In this document: piece after piece, positions 52,736 to 62,750 of the stretch | Numbering within the stretch: position 1 is the first letter of the stretch | How the letters are laid out: each line of letters starts with the position of its first letter | Assembly: GCA_048296855.1 (NCBI GenBank) | Contig: CP182631.1 | Strand: one strand, 5' to 3' | Length of the DNA: 64,000 nucleotides | DNA from: Pseudocolwellia sp048296855 | GTDB taxonomy: Bacteria; Pseudomonadota; Gammaproteobacteria; Enterobacterales; Alteromonadaceae | The notes under the pieces: model-generated | Seen by the model: only the letters and a program-made list of their open reading frames with translations | Told to the model about the DNA's origin: nothing | Database searches by the model: none | Translations under genes and position numbers: made by a program

Positions 52736-53026
52736 TTAACCGATAACCGTCATTTCGTTTAAGCTAAATTCTGCAATAGCACCTTCTGTAGCTGCAGAGT
52801 AATCAGCTAAATTTGGATTAGCCATATGAGCTTGCCATAATTCACGTGTTTCCCAATTTTCATAGAAAGTGAAATGTGCTGGGTTTTCGTTATCTTGATG
52901 TAAGTCGTAATTAATACAACCTTCTTCAGCACGAGTAGCATCAATAAGCTTTATTAGTTCAGCTTTTACTAATTCAATTTTATCTTCGTTTGCTACTATT
53001 TTTGCAATAACGGTTAACTGTGTCAT
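52736..53026 (-). CDS. Antibiotic biosynthesis monooxygenase domain protein (YgiN-like)
   Basis: 96 residues, the length of a single ABM ferredoxin-like domain: MTQLTVIAKIVANEDKIELV, then EEGCINYDLHQDNENPAHFT, FYENWETRELWQAHMANP. Proteins of this type include quinol monooxygenase YgiN. It lies downstream of the quinone-oxidoreductase-like gene on the same strand, with a small family 1 relic between, so both may handle quinones or related electrophiles. Confidence 0.85.
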   Translation of the reverse strand: MTQLTVIAKIVANEDKIELVKAELIKLIDATRAEEGCINYDLHQDNENPAHFTFYENWETRELWQAHMANPNLADYSAATEGAIAEFSLNEMTVIG

Positions 53027-53042
53027 TTTCTATATCCTTTAA

Positions 53043-53081
53043 TATACTCTGAAATGCGTATCTTGATTAGTAACAGGTATA
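53043..53081. repeat. Family 1 repeat relic (39 bp)
   Basis: TATACTCTGAAATGCGTATC then TTGATTAGTAACAGGTATA is the right end of the family, degenerate at a few bases. It lies between the two genes of the pair at 52736 and 53091. Confidence 0.65.
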
Positions 53082-53090
53082 AGTAAGAGC

Positions 53091-54113
53091 TTAAAAGCCT
53101 GATAACACTATTTTTCCGATAGATGAGCCAGACTCTAATTCTTGATGAGCAGCTCTTAAGTTTTCAGCATTAATTTTACCTAAGTTTTTACCTATCGTTG
53201 TTTTGATCTTTCCTTGGTCGATAAGTTCAGATACGCGGCTTAATAATTTACCTTGCTCAACCATATCGTCGGTTTGGAACATTGAACGAGTGTACATAAA
53301 AGTCCAATGCAGCGATAAGCTTTTCATTTTTAATTTTTTAATATCAATTGCTTCAGGATCATCAATTAAGGCGATTTTTCCAAAAGGAATAAGTTGTTCA
53401 ACATAAGCATCTATGTACGCATCGGTATTATTTAAACTGGCTACATGCGTTAATGGACCAATGTTTAATGCTTCAATTTGTGGGGATAATGGCTTCGAAT
53501 GATCAACTACATAATCAGCCCCTAAATCAGTAACCCATTGTTTTGAGCTTTCGCGTGATGCCGTTGCAATAATCGTTGCATTAGTTAGTTTTTTAGCGAG
53601 TTGAATAAGTATTGAACCTACACCACCAGCAGCACCTACAACTAAAATTACTTCATCTTTTTGTGCTGGGTTAGACGTTTGTTGTTTTATTTCTAAATGT
53701 TCAAATAACATTTCCCAAGCGGTGATTGACGTTAAAGGTAATGCAGCTGCTTCAGCGTCTGAGATGTTTTTAGGTTTTAAACCTACTAGCTTTTCATCTA
53801 CTAACTGAAATTCAGCATTGCTGCCTTGGCGTAGTAAATCACCCGCATAAAAAACGGTATCGCCTACATTAAAACGAGTAACATCATTACCTGTTTCAAC
53901 CACTTCACCGACAGCATCCCAGCCAATAACTTTGTAGTTATCATCTGTTGGCGCCACGTTTTGACGAATTTTATAATCAACAGGGTTTACTGCTATTGCT
54001 TTAACTTTTATCAGTAAGTCGTTACCTGTTGCTGTAGGTTTAGTTAATTCAATATCTTGTAAAGAGTCTGCATTGGTAATAGGTAATGATTCTTTATATC
54101 CGATCGCTTTCAT
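53091..54113 (-). CDS. Zinc-type alcohol dehydrogenase family / quinone oxidoreductase
   Basis: 340 residues of the medium-chain dehydrogenase family: N-terminal GroES-like domain (KVKAIAVNPVDYKIRQNVAP), the Rossmann nucleotide-binding fold (VILVVGAAGGVGSILIQLAK) and NADPH-type reductase features. The zinc ligands of true alcohol dehydrogenases are not evident, so it is likely a zinc-independent quinone or enone reductase (ZADH subfamily). It is first gene of a pair with the YgiN-like monooxygenase. Confidence 0.88.
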   Translation of the reverse strand: MKAIGYKESLPITNADSLQDIELTKPTATGNDLLIKVKAIAVNPVDYKIRQNVAPTDDNYKVIGWDAVGEVVETGNDVTRFNVGDTVFYAGDLLRQGSNAEFQLVDEKLVGLKPKNISDAEAAALPLTSITAWEMLFEHLEIKQQTSNPAQKDEVILVVGAAGGVGSILIQLAKKLTNATIIATASRESSKQWVTDLGADYVVDHSKPLSPQIEALNIGPLTHVASLNNTDAYIDAYVEQLIPFGKIALIDDPEAIDIKKLKMKSLSLHWTFMYTRSMFQTDDMVEQGKLLSRVSELIDQGKIKTTIGKNLGKINAENLRAAHQELESGSSIGKIVLSGF

Positions 54114-54266
54114 TGTGTTGCTCCAAAAATGGGTAGGTATTTATTACGTTGGAGACATGATAGAGGTTAATGAGGTTTTAATGAATAGGGTAATTGCAGA
54201 ATCATTATCAAAAAATAATTGATAATAAAGGGCTATTACCCGCATATAATCAAAAAATGTGGTTTG

Positions 54267-54596
54267 TTAGCCACCACTAATTAAAATTAACTTTCCTGTT
54301 TTTGGATCTTTATAAACTTGTCCTAACGATTCTAACCCATTTGCTTTTGCATTCGTTGGGTTTGAAAGTGATTCAGGCGCATCAACTAATTCAGTTCCTG
54401 TCGTTACTTCAATGGTTTCTGTTTTATTAGATTCTATCGAGAACTTTTCTTGTAATTCTTTACTTTGGGCAACTAAAGCTAGCATTAAGCCAAGTGCAAA
54501 AACTAACATAACATCCATTATATTAGCGAAGCCTGCGAGTGGGTCGGTGTCTTGTTCAGCAAATTGAGATGATTGCCACGATGATTTATTAGACAT
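54267..54596 (-). CDS. DUF2149 membrane protein
   Basis: 109 residues with one membrane helix near the N terminus in the family pattern DPLAGFANIMDVMLVFALGL then MLALVAQ, and a periplasmic tail ending GLESLGQVYKDPKTGKLILI. The topology is like ExbD/TolR, the partner of ExbB-type channels. It follows the ExbB-like gene by 15 bases with an AGGAG ribosome binding site, and is last in the cobN-exbB-DUF2149 operon. Confidence 0.88.
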   Translation of the reverse strand: MSNKSSWQSSQFAEQDTDPLAGFANIMDVMLVFALGLMLALVAQSKELQEKFSIESNKTETIEVTTGTELVDAPESLSNPTNAKANGLESLGQVYKDPKTGKLILISGG

Positions 54597-54611
54597 AATA
54601 TTCTCCTAAAT

Positions 54612-55151
54612 TTACTCAGCAGTTGCAGAAGTGATTTTCTGCCATGTTTGATCGTACCAACGTCGACGAATTCGACCTAGGGTATAAGCTACTAAACCAA
54701 TCAATAAGCCAACAACTGTGGTATCGAATGCTACCGTTAACGCTGTCGCTAAAATATCGATGTTGCCAGAACCTAAGGCCGTTAATCCCGGACCTAAAGG
54801 GATCAAAGTGCCCATTAAACCTAAGATAGGGCCTGATCGCGCAAATAAGTCAATACGTTCTAAGCGTTTGGTAGCATGAGCTTGAAACTCTTGTTCAATC
54901 TCTGTGTGGTTTAATTTTGTTACTGGTGTTTTAGTTGAAATTAAAGCAGAATCAGAAGCCGAACCTTTTCTTGAAACTGAAAGAGCCGCTTGAGTAAAGG
55001 CTTTTAAAATATAATAACGCTCTGCAAAAGCTAAACCTAGCTCCCATAAAACACCTATTACGGCTAAAGCTAAAACAAAAATAACAGGATAAAGTAACCA
55101 CCCAACAAACTGATGCAATAGTCCTAATATTATTCCGTATTCCATGTGCAT
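54612..55151 (-). CDS. MotA/TolQ/ExbB proton channel family protein
   Basis: 179 residues with three membrane helices. The core RSGPILGLMGTLIPLGPGLT and ATALTVAFDTTVVGLLIGLV contains the conserved helices of the TolQ/ExbB family. It starts one base after the cobN-like stop, so its ribosome binding site is in the end of that gene. With the DUF2149 protein it would form a proton-driven motor in the inner membrane dedicated to the CobN-like protein or to a TonB-like system. Confidence 0.9.
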   Translation of the reverse strand: MHMEYGIILGLLHQFVGWLLYPVIFVLALAVIGVLWELGLAFAERYYILKAFTQAALSVSRKGSASDSALISTKTPVTKLNHTEIEQEFQAHATKRLERIDLFARSGPILGLMGTLIPLGPGLTALGSGNIDILATALTVAFDTTVVGLLIGLVAYTLGRIRRRWYDQTWQKITSATAE

Positions 55152-55152
55152 G

Positions 55153-58100
55153 TTATTGCTCTCCTGTTGAAGATCTATGGGTTAAGCTTTTGGCTTTTGT
55201 TACTCCGCGATAAAAACCGAACAGTATAAAGGCGACAAGTATTAGAGCCAGCCACCATTGCCATGTTGAGTTATTTTCCGTTTCGCTTTCAGCTGTTTCG
55301 TCTGCTGGCTTTTGTTCAGCGCTAGCGGTGTTTGTATCTGTTGTTTTATCACTATCTGCGTTTTCTGGCGCAAGCTCCTCTGCTTTTAGTTTCAGCTCCG
55401 CAACTCGATGAACTTCCTCAGGTTCAACTTGTGTATCGTTACCTTTGGCTAAGGCGATAACTTGCGCGAGATCTTGCCATTGCTCGGCAGATAAATGTTG
55501 TTCTAACCATGGCAACATAGGATTGTCAGGATCTGAATGCCCACTGCCCGGTAAACCATTGGCTTTTACTAAACGTACAAAGCTAGCGGCAAGTTGCTCG
55601 ATTGTGGCTTTATCCGCATCCCAAAAGTCTTTTTGAACGGCCACTAACATAATCGCAAGCATGTTACTTTTAACATGAGCGTTGTGGCCTTTTTCTAAAA
55701 ACTGATCTAATTGAAGATCGTATCGATCGTCTATATAAACCGCTTTAACTTCTTCCCATGCCCAATCTCCTACTAATGTTGGATTGGTGACTTGCCAGCC
55801 CCATAAGTATTCAAGAAACTCACTGCCCATAGTACGAGCACCGGCATAGTCATGTTCCATTTGCGCTTTTAACCAAGCAGGATTTAAGAAGCGACCGCGA
55901 AGTTCTTGTCGAAGTGCAGGCCCTAAACGTTTCGTTTTTACGTTGTCAGGATCGGCATGATCAATAATATAATTCTTTGGTGGTTTACCCGTTAAGGTTT
56001 CTACCGCTAAGCTTAAGCCGCCAAGATAATCGAAAGCATCGTTGTTATCGATTAAGCCATAAAGGTTACTTGAACGACCAAAGTAAGTATTTTCCACATC
56101 ACGTAAAACACGCTTAAAGGTGTTTTGTGCTGGCGTACCAAATGATGACAAACCATAGCTGTGGCCTAAACGTCGGGTATAAACTTTAGCGAGTTCTTCA
56201 CGTTTTTCCCATGCGCCTGAGCGTTCTACTAAACGGTTAATACCTGCGCCATAACTACCGGGAGCATCGCCAAATACGCGTAAACTTGCGCTAATACCTG
56301 CATCTTTTGCGTTAAAGCCAGCGGCAAGTAACTCTTTAGCTTGAATCACCCAGTTAGCGGCTACTTGGTTAATTTTAAGTGATTCGTTACCACCTATGGC
56401 TTCTTTACCTAATACTTCTAATGCGTTTGTTAGTGATAAACTTAGCGCAGGGTAATCAGTTCTGATAGTGTCAGCACTGGCATCTATCGCCATTAAGGTG
56501 GCTTTGTCTAACAGTAGCATTTGTTGGCCGTATAAGTCGCGGAATAAGCCTGACGTGGTAAATACCATATCGCGACGTACTCGCTTTGCTTCATCACTTT
56601 GATTTTGCAGATCTTGGCGCTTTAAGCCTTTAACTAAACCTCGACTGTTCCATACAGGTTCAAGTCCTAACATGTCTAAACCAAAGGCGATCATTACGCC
56701 TTCATCGCGCACTACGTCAGACGCCCAAAGAATTAGCGCTTCACGTTTATCGGCTGCTTTTTCGTTATTTTCTCTTGCTGATTTTGCCATTTCTTGACCA
56801 AGCTGCCATGCAACTCGACTTGGAATTAACGAGCTATCAAGGGCATAGAAGTTACGACCTGTCGGTAAACTTGCTGGGCTTCTTATTGGATCGTTGCCTT
56901 GCCCCGGTGTGATAAAACCACCTTTTAAGCCATTGAGTAGGGCGGTCATTTCAGCTTTTGGTGAAGCGACTAATCTTGCTGTTATGTCTTTTTTCAATAC
57001 GCTATCTTGGCTGTCTGCTCGGGTAAGCATTGAATTTAGCATCATTTCTACCGCATTTTCTTGCCAGTCTTTACCAAAAATATGTAAGCCTAATGGCATG
57101 AAACGTTCTTGTAAGTCGGTAAGGTAATGACCCACTTCGTGCACCATCATATCGTCGTCAACTTCTTCAAAACTTATGCCCATTACGGCAAGTTCAGCTG
57201 ACATAGCTTGGGCGAGTTCTTCTTTGAGTTCGAGCTTGTCGACTTTCTCACGTATTTGTTTTACGAGTCTTTTAGCCAGCACTTCGTTATCAGTACCGTG
57301 GCTAGTTTCAAAGCTTTCTATAAGTTGTCTAAGTTGTAGTAACTCGTCGTAAAGTGGTGTGCTAGCAAGAGGTGGCGTTAGGTGATCTACCATCACAGCT
57401 AAACCACGACGCTTAGCTTGAATACCTTCGCCAACACCATCAACAATATATGGATAAACACCCGGTACATCGCCTGCGATAATACGCGAGTAATCGTCTG
57501 GTGCTAAACCTACAGAGCGGCGCGGTAAAAACTCATAAGTTGAATGGCGGCCTAAATGCACAAACGCATCGGCTTTAAATTTGTTACGTAAAAAGTGATA
57601 AAACGCTAAATATTGATGCGGCGGTGGAAAAGCTAAATTTGCGTGTAATAGCTCTTCGTTAATTTCCCAACCTCTTGGTGGTTGCGGACCAATAAAAATA
57701 TTGCCGAAAGTTAAACCGGGCAAAAGTAGCTCATCATTAAAGGTCATTACTTTACCGGGTGCTTTGCCCCAGCCACCTAATCCTTCAATGCCGGTTTTTT
57801 GTAGCGCGTCAATAATTTTAGGCGCGTCACTCATACAGGTTTGTTGTTCTGGTGTTTTGATGACGTTTAAGTAACAGGTTTCTAACTGACCTAATAAGGC
57901 TAATGCGCGAGTGCGACCTTTGTGATCAACCCCTTCAAGTAAATGATGCATTTCTTCAACGGTATGATGTAGTGCATCGGATGCGAGTTTGCCTTTGTTT
58001 TGGCTAATGGCAGCGGTAAGTTGCTCGTGTAATAAACCAAACGGGCCTTGTTCCATTTCGCGCCGAACACTGGCGGGTAAGGTTTTAAACCAAGCGCTGT

Positions 58101-59568
58101 ATTCGGCACTTGTCATACGTTCAATATGTTGGCTCATGGAAGCGAGAGCACCAGAGTCGCGTGGTAAATTTACGCCACGAGCTTGCATCATATCGAGTAG
58201 GTCTTCTTGTGATTTAGGTAGCTCGCCGGTGTTATAACCTGCGGCTTTTAATTGATTTAATATTTGCCATAACGATGCGGGAACATCTAAGTTATCGGCA
58301 CCTATGTTATGACGCCCTGGAGGATGATTGTAATAAATAATCGCCACTTTTTTATCGACATTTTCTTTTGTCTGGAGTTGGTTCCAACGCTGTGCACGCG
58401 TTAATAACGAATGAATCGAGCTGGTTTCAGCGGTAACACCTTGTACACGAATACCTGTTAGCGGATCGTTACTGGCGTTTCCTGCCGTTGCAATAACTAA
58501 TGGTTGGCTAGCACCTTGTAGTTCAGGCATAGCTACTTGGTAGTAGACTTTGTCTTGTGCTAATCCGTCTGACGAAAGCTGACGTTCAATGGCAGTTCGG
58601 TCACGTAGTTTTATGGCTTTGATAACAGGAACATTAAGTTGTGTGAGTAATTCGGTAACTTCTGAACGACCATCGCCACCACCAATTACAAAGTCTTGCA
58701 GCATGATCACGGCACTTAAACGATCTTTAATGGGTACTAATTGTTTAATCGCATCTACACCGGCTTTACCCCAAGCGGCGATAGCGCCTAAACATTGATT
58801 GTTATATTGAGTAGTGGCGAGATCACATATTTCGCGTAGTAGCTTAGTATCAGCAGGGCGTGCGCCACCTGCGTGATCAATTATGGCAACAACTGGTTGT
58901 TGGTTAAGCTTTGATAGTTCGGTATGGGTGAGTTGATTATAAAAGCTATTATTAATAACCCAACGTAATTCAGGTGTAGGAACTGGCGCATTGAATTTGA
59001 TGTTTTCGCCTAAGGCACTAAAAATTGAAGCGAACATTTCAGCGCTGTTGTTGGCACCGCCTGCTTTCCAGTAGCCTCGGGTTTGTAGCCATATTTCTTT
59101 ATTTGGGTATTGCTGTATTTGCTCTGCAAGGTCTTGAAGGAAATTCTCACCGGGTTGATTCTTAGCTATTTCTCGCATTTGTTCAGCATCAGGAAATAGT
59201 GGTGAGTTCCCAAATTGGCTTAATATAACTAAACGATGGTCGCTGTTAATAAGTAATTTAGGCTTTTTAAATTGTGTTAATAACGACTTTAAATTAGGAA
59301 CGCTAGCACCGTATAAACCAAAACCTAAAATAGCTCGACTGTTGTTAATTAATGCTGAACGTTCTTCGGGTGATAACTCCCATAACTGCACATCGCTGCG
59401 AGCTTTAATGGCTAGCTGTTTTTGCTTGGGATGCGCGATATAAAATAATCGCGCGGCTTCGGCTATGGTTTCAGAGTTGCGTTGTGAAGCGAGTACGAGT
59501 AAATACTCGTCTTCTGCAGCAGAGCAAATAGAAGTAATAAAGAGTAAAGATAAGATCAAAAAACGCAT
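55153..59568 (-). CDS. CobN-like (magnesium chelatase H family) envelope protein
   Basis: 1471 residues. The core (about 250-1350) is the CobN/BchH domain, with FGNIFIGPQPPRGWEINEEL, HLGRHSTYEFLPRRSVGLAP and HEVGHYLTDLQERFMPLGLH. Unlike cytoplasmic CobN of B12 synthesis it has a signal peptide (MRFLILSLLFITSICSAAED) and a C-terminal membrane helix (WQWWLALILVAFILFGFYRG), so it is anchored in the inner membrane with the bulk in the periplasm. No cobS, cobT or other B12-synthesis genes are near. Its partners are ExbB-like and DUF2149 proteins, the same set as in Bacteroidetes hmu heme loci, where the CobN-like HmuS is reported to remove iron from heme. A tetrapyrrole metal-handling role is inferred. 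Confidence 0.9.
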   Translation of the reverse strand: MRFLILSLLFITSICSAAEDEYLLVLASQRNSETIAEAARLFYIAHPKQKQLAIKARSDVQLWELSPEERSALINNSRAILGFGLYGASVPNLKSLLTQFKKPKLLINSDHRLVILSQFGNSPLFPDAEQMREIAKNQPGENFLQDLAEQIQQYPNKEIWLQTRGYWKAGGANNSAEMFASIFSALGENIKFNAPVPTPELRWVINNSFYNQLTHTELSKLNQQPVVAIIDHAGGARPADTKLLREICDLATTQYNNQCLGAIAAWGKAGVDAIKQLVPIKDRLSAVIMLQDFVIGGGDGRSEVTELLTQLNVPVIKAIKLRDRTAIERQLSSDGLAQDKVYYQVAMPELQGASQPLVIATAGNASNDPLTGIRVQGVTAETSSIHSLLTRAQRWNQLQTKENVDKKVAIIYYNHPPGRHNIGADNLDVPASLWQILNQLKAAGYNTGELPKSQEDLLDMMQARGVNLPRDSGALASMSQHIERMTSAEYSAWFKTLPASVRREMEQGPFGLLHEQLTAAISQNKGKLASDALHHTVEEMHHLLEGVDHKGRTRALALLGQLETCYLNVIKTPEQQTCMSDAPKIIDALQKTGIEGLGGWGKAPGKVMTFNDELLLPGLTFGNIFIGPQPPRGWEINEELLHANLAFPPPHQYLAFYHFLRNKFKADAFVHLGRHSTYEFLPRRSVGLAPDDYSRIIAGDVPGVYPYIVDGVGEGIQAKRRGLAVMVDHLTPPLASTPLYDELLQLRQLIESFETSHGTDNEVLAKRLVKQIREKVDKLELKEELAQAMSAELAVMGISFEEVDDDMMVHEVGHYLTDLQERFMPLGLHIFGKDWQENAVEMMLNSMLTRADSQDSVLKKDITARLVASPKAEMTALLNGLKGGFITPGQGNDPIRSPASLPTGRNFYALDSSLIPSRVAWQLGQEMAKSARENNEKAADKREALILWASDVVRDEGVMIAFGLDMLGLEPVWNSRGLVKGLKRQDLQNQSDEAKRVRRDMVFTTSGLFRDLYGQQMLLLDKATLMAIDASADTIRTDYPALSLSLTNALEVLGKEAIGGNESLKINQVAANWVIQAKELLAAGFNAKDAGISASLRVFGDAPGSYGAGINRLVERSGAWEKREELAKVYTRRLGHSYGLSSFGTPAQNTFKRVLRDVENTYFGRSSNLYGLIDNNDAFDYLGGLSLAVETLTGKPPKNYIIDHADPDNVKTKRLGPALRQELRGRFLNPAWLKAQMEHDYAGARTMGSEFLEYLWGWQVTNPTLVGDWAWEEVKAVYIDDRYDLQLDQFLEKGHNAHVKSNMLAIMLVAVQKDFWDADKATIEQLAASFVRLVKANGLPGSGHSDPDNPMLPWLEQHLSAEQWQDLAQVIALAKGNDTQVEPEEVHRVAELKLKAEELAPENADSDKTTDTNTASAEQKPADETAESETENNSTWQWWLALILVAFILFGFYRGVTKAKSLTHRSSTGEQ

Positions 59569-60330
59569 AAATTCTCAAAGCCAATTAAAAATAAGGGAGA
59601 GAATTAAATAAAGAACAGCGGGTGTTTATTTGGTTCTAGGATTGAAGTAACAGTCTAAGCTCTATATTCGGATGACATAGAGTAAAGGCTAAAAATCTAG
59701 AAAGTTGCTGTGCTAAATTGAGTATTCTCGCTCAAAACAGTAGGTATCAGCATCATGTGTCTGGCTTATGTTATTGAAAATACATATTTTCAATAACAAA
59801 TACAGTTGCGAGGACAGCTCCAGATTTATAACAAAAAAAGTGTTACTACTGGATTCCATGAGGCGCATTTAAACGATTTAAACATCAATAAAAATGAGCA
59901 TGCTGAGAACAATGCCTTTTTACAGACTTCAGCTATTATTGTCAATAAAGCTATTTTTACATTCTCTATTTTAGTGATGAATGAGCAGATTAACATTGTT
60001 ATCTTTTACTGTTTTATCTGTGTTTATTATTTTAATAATTTTCACAATTCATTACGTAAGTGACGTCGAAGTCAATATTTTTTAAATTAATTTGTATTAG
60101 TAGTTTTGGTTTTATATTACTGTTTATTAGGGTTTTTATCTGATTTGTTGTTGTGAGCCTAGCGACTTCTTTATTTTGTGTTATTGATACACTCTTGACA
60201 TAAAAATGATTCCGAAGTACAAATATGGGTAAGGGCAATAAATAATCATTAAAACAGCCCTATTATTGTTCGCACATTTAACATGAATTTTTTGTACTTA
60301 TTATTTTAAGTAGAGGATGAGGAATAACAC
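59569..60330. other. Divergent regulatory region between cobN-like and TonB receptor genes
   Basis: 762 bases with no credible gene. It holds a perfect 12-base inverted repeat with a 2-base spacer (59771-59796, listed separately). I looked for a cobalamin riboswitch core and saw none. The rest is AT-rich. A frame of 85 codons at 59806 has no family-like pattern and no ribosome binding site. Confidence 0.7.
59771..59796. promoter_or_regulatory. Perfect 26-bp palindrome, possible operator
   Basis: TTATTGAAAATA, CA, TATTTTCAATAA: a 12-base inverted repeat with a 2-base spacer, 203 bases before the cobN-like start. There is no T-tail, so it is not a terminator. It does not match Fur. Confidence 0.5.
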
Positions 60331-62715
60331 ATGAAGCCAGTTATACGAAATAAGCTCTTGAAAACCACATTAGCACTAGCGATTGCTAATACTTTTTTGA
60401 GTCAAGCCGCTTTAGCTGAAGAAGCTAGCGTAGAGAAAGAATCACATAAAATTGAAAAAATTGTTGTTACTGCCAACAGACACTCGCAAGACTTACAAGA
60501 AGTGTCATCTTCAATTACTGCATTAGGTTCAGATGATGTTGAACGTGCAGGTATTATTGATATAACTGGTTTGCAGCAAGTTGTTCCAGGATTAAAAGTA
60601 GGTAGCTCTGGTGGTGAAGTTAGACCCGCTATGCGTGGTGCTCGTACTAACGAAGTAGGGGTTGCAGGTACAGGTATTGCTGAGCAAATAGTCGGTATTT
60701 TCCAAGACGGTATTTATGTACCAACAACAACAGCGGGCATGGGGGCTTTTGTTGATATTGAACGTATTGAAGTATTACGTGGTCCTCAAGGTACACTTTA
60801 CGGCCGTAACACTTTTGCGGGTAGTATTAACGTTATTACTAATCGTCCGAACATGGATGAAGTAGAAGGTAATATTAAAATTACTACGGGTGCATACAAT
60901 CGTAGCGCTTATGAAGGGGTATTAAATCTTCCTTTAACTGATCACTTAGCAACACGCGTTGTTGTCGCTTCAGACCGACATGATGGTTATATTGAAAACC
61001 ACTTTGTACCTGGTCCATCAGATGACCTACGTGAGAAAAATTCTTTTTACGCTCGTTCAATCACTCGATATGAACCTAGCCAAAATTTTAATGCTACTTT
61101 CCGTTTAGATTACTCAAAGAAAGATGCTAACTCTGAAGCTATTTGGGGTTATCAACAAATTGCGGGTTATTCATTAACAGAAACCAGCCCTGGAATTTAT
61201 GACCCTGTTGCAACTGTTACTGAAGGTCATACTTATCAACCCGCTGATGTTGAACGTAATGATATTGGCCCATACGATGTATACCGAAATGGTATGTCGC
61301 TTGATAAGCAGGAAGCATTCTCTGCTACAGCAACATTAGAGTGGTACACAGATATTGCTGATTTTAAGTGGACATCAAACTACTCTGAGTTAAGTGGTAA
61401 GCAGTATTATGACAGTGACTTTAGTGATGGCGGATTAGATTTTGTTGGTGGTTTTGGCCGTCAAGATGATCAAAAAACGATTTCAACAGAATTACAAATC
61501 TCTTCAAATAATGAAGGCCCTTTACAGTGGATTGCAGGTTTATATTATTTCGATCAAGAAGCTGATTGGGAGTGGTTGTCGAGCGCAGATACTACAGGAA
61601 ATGGTGTTCCAGATTCAATCGTTGTGCCTAGTTGGGGTAATCCAACTCACGATCCTCATACGTCAGATTCAATCGCTGTATTTGGTCAATTACGTTATGA
61701 GGTATCTGAGGACTTACGTTTAGTCGGTGGCTTACGCTATAACAAAGATGAAAAGAGTTTTACAGGAGATGATATTCCTGATTGGGATGATTCAGCCGTA
61801 TTGTGGAAAGCTGCTGTTGAGTTTGACCAAAGTGATGATTTAATGATGTACGCATCTGCCGCTACAGGTGTTCGCACAGGTGGTGCTAATGATGGTCGTG
61901 TTGTTTCTCGTGGTGCGGATCCTCTTTATGATAACGAAGAAGTAACTTCTTATGAAATAGGGATGAAAAGTACCTTACTTGATGGCGAAATGCGTTTAAA
62001 TATTTCGGCTTTCGTTAATGAATACGACGATGTTAAAGCACAGTTATTTGCTGTTGCATGTAATGATACTACTAGTACAGATACCGTGTTGGAATGTGTT
62101 GAAGCAGGTCAAACTCAAACCTTTGAATATTACGAGAATGGTGGAAGTATTGAAACGACAGGTATTGAGATGGATATGCAGTGGTATCCAACAGATAGCT
62201 TATCTATTAACGGTACGTTAACTTGGCTTGATGCTGAATTTTCAGATGACTATGCGGTAGGTAACGATCAATTACGTCCTTTATTAGCCTTGGGTAATTT
62301 TGAAGGTCGTCAAGATATTAACGATAATAGCAGTCAATTTAGTTTTGCTGGCTGGTCTCCAGCAATGGCACCAGAATACACTGTTGGTTTAGGCGTGACT
62401 TATGAAGCTGAATTAGATAATGGTGGATTTTTAATTCCACATCTTCAAGCGACATACTCTGACGATTACTATGCTTTTGATGTGAATACACCTGAAACTC
62501 GAGTTGATGCTCATGCCATTGTTAATGCACGTTTAACATGGATTATTAAAGAAGACTTACAACTTGATTTCTTTGTTAAAAACTTAACAGATGAAGCCGT
62601 GCTAACACGTGCAGTTGTTCATTCTCAAATTTTAGATGGCCAACCAATTAACTCAGTACAAGCTAACTGGAATGACCCTCGTACATGGGGTGCAAGCCTT
62701 AAGTACACTTTCTAA
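60331..62715 (+). CDS. TonB-dependent outer-membrane receptor
   Basis: 794 residues. Signal peptide (TTLALAIANTFLSQAALA), TonB box EKIVVTANR, plug domain (about 50-165, with VEVLRGPQGTLYGRN-like IEVLRGPQGTLYGRNTFAGS) and a 22-strand barrel ending in GASLKYTF with the C-terminal Phe. Energised by TonB-ExbBD, it imports an unknown ligand across the outer membrane. It is divergent from the cobN-like operon, so heme or a cobalamin-like tetrapyrrole is a possible ligand, but receptors of this subgroup are also used for sugars, aromatics and other substrates. Confidence 0.93.
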   Translation: MKPVIRNKLLKTTLALAIANTFLSQAALAEEASVEKESHKIEKIVVTANRHSQDLQEVSSSITALGSDDVERAGIIDITGLQQVVPGLKVGSSGGEVRPAMRGARTNEVGVAGTGIAEQIVGIFQDGIYVPTTTAGMGAFVDIERIEVLRGPQGTLYGRNTFAGSINVITNRPNMDEVEGNIKITTGAYNRSAYEGVLNLPLTDHLATRVVVASDRHDGYIENHFVPGPSDDLREKNSFYARSITRYEPSQNFNATFRLDYSKKDANSEAIWGYQQIAGYSLTETSPGIYDPVATVTEGHTYQPADVERNDIGPYDVYRNGMSLDKQEAFSATATLEWYTDIADFKWTSNYSELSGKQYYDSDFSDGGLDFVGGFGRQDDQKTISTELQISSNNEGPLQWIAGLYYFDQEADWEWLSSADTTGNGVPDSIVVPSWGNPTHDPHTSDSIAVFGQLRYEVSEDLRLVGGLRYNKDEKSFTGDDIPDWDDSAVLWKAAVEFDQSDDLMMYASAATGVRTGGANDGRVVSRGADPLYDNEEVTSYEIGMKSTLLDGEMRLNISAFVNEYDDVKAQLFAVACNDTTSTDTVLECVEAGQTQTFEYYENGGSIETTGIEMDMQWYPTDSLSINGTLTWLDAEFSDDYAVGNDQLRPLLALGNFEGRQDINDNSSQFSFAGWSPAMAPEYTVGLGVTYEAELDNGGFLIPHLQATYSDDYYAFDVNTPETRVDAHAIVNARLTWIIKEDLQLDFFVKNLTDEAVLTRAVVHSQILDGQPINSVQANWNDPRTWGASLKYTF

Positions 62716-62750
62716 GACTTATCTAAAGTTTATTAGTTAAGCCCTTAAAA

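Noticed and set aside
2021..53081. Dispersed repeats as CRISPR or integron attC sites
   Set aside because: Copies are scattered single units with inverted ends and no regular spacers or cassette structure; they fit mobile repeats better.
59569..59810. Cobalamin riboswitch before the cobN-like gene
   Set aside because: I saw no B12-box core or matching stems on the minus strand, so I do not report a riboswitch.
59806..60063. 85-codon frame between cobN-like and TonB receptor genes
   Set aside because: No ribosome binding site, no recognisable domain, low-complexity AT-rich composition; treated as chance.
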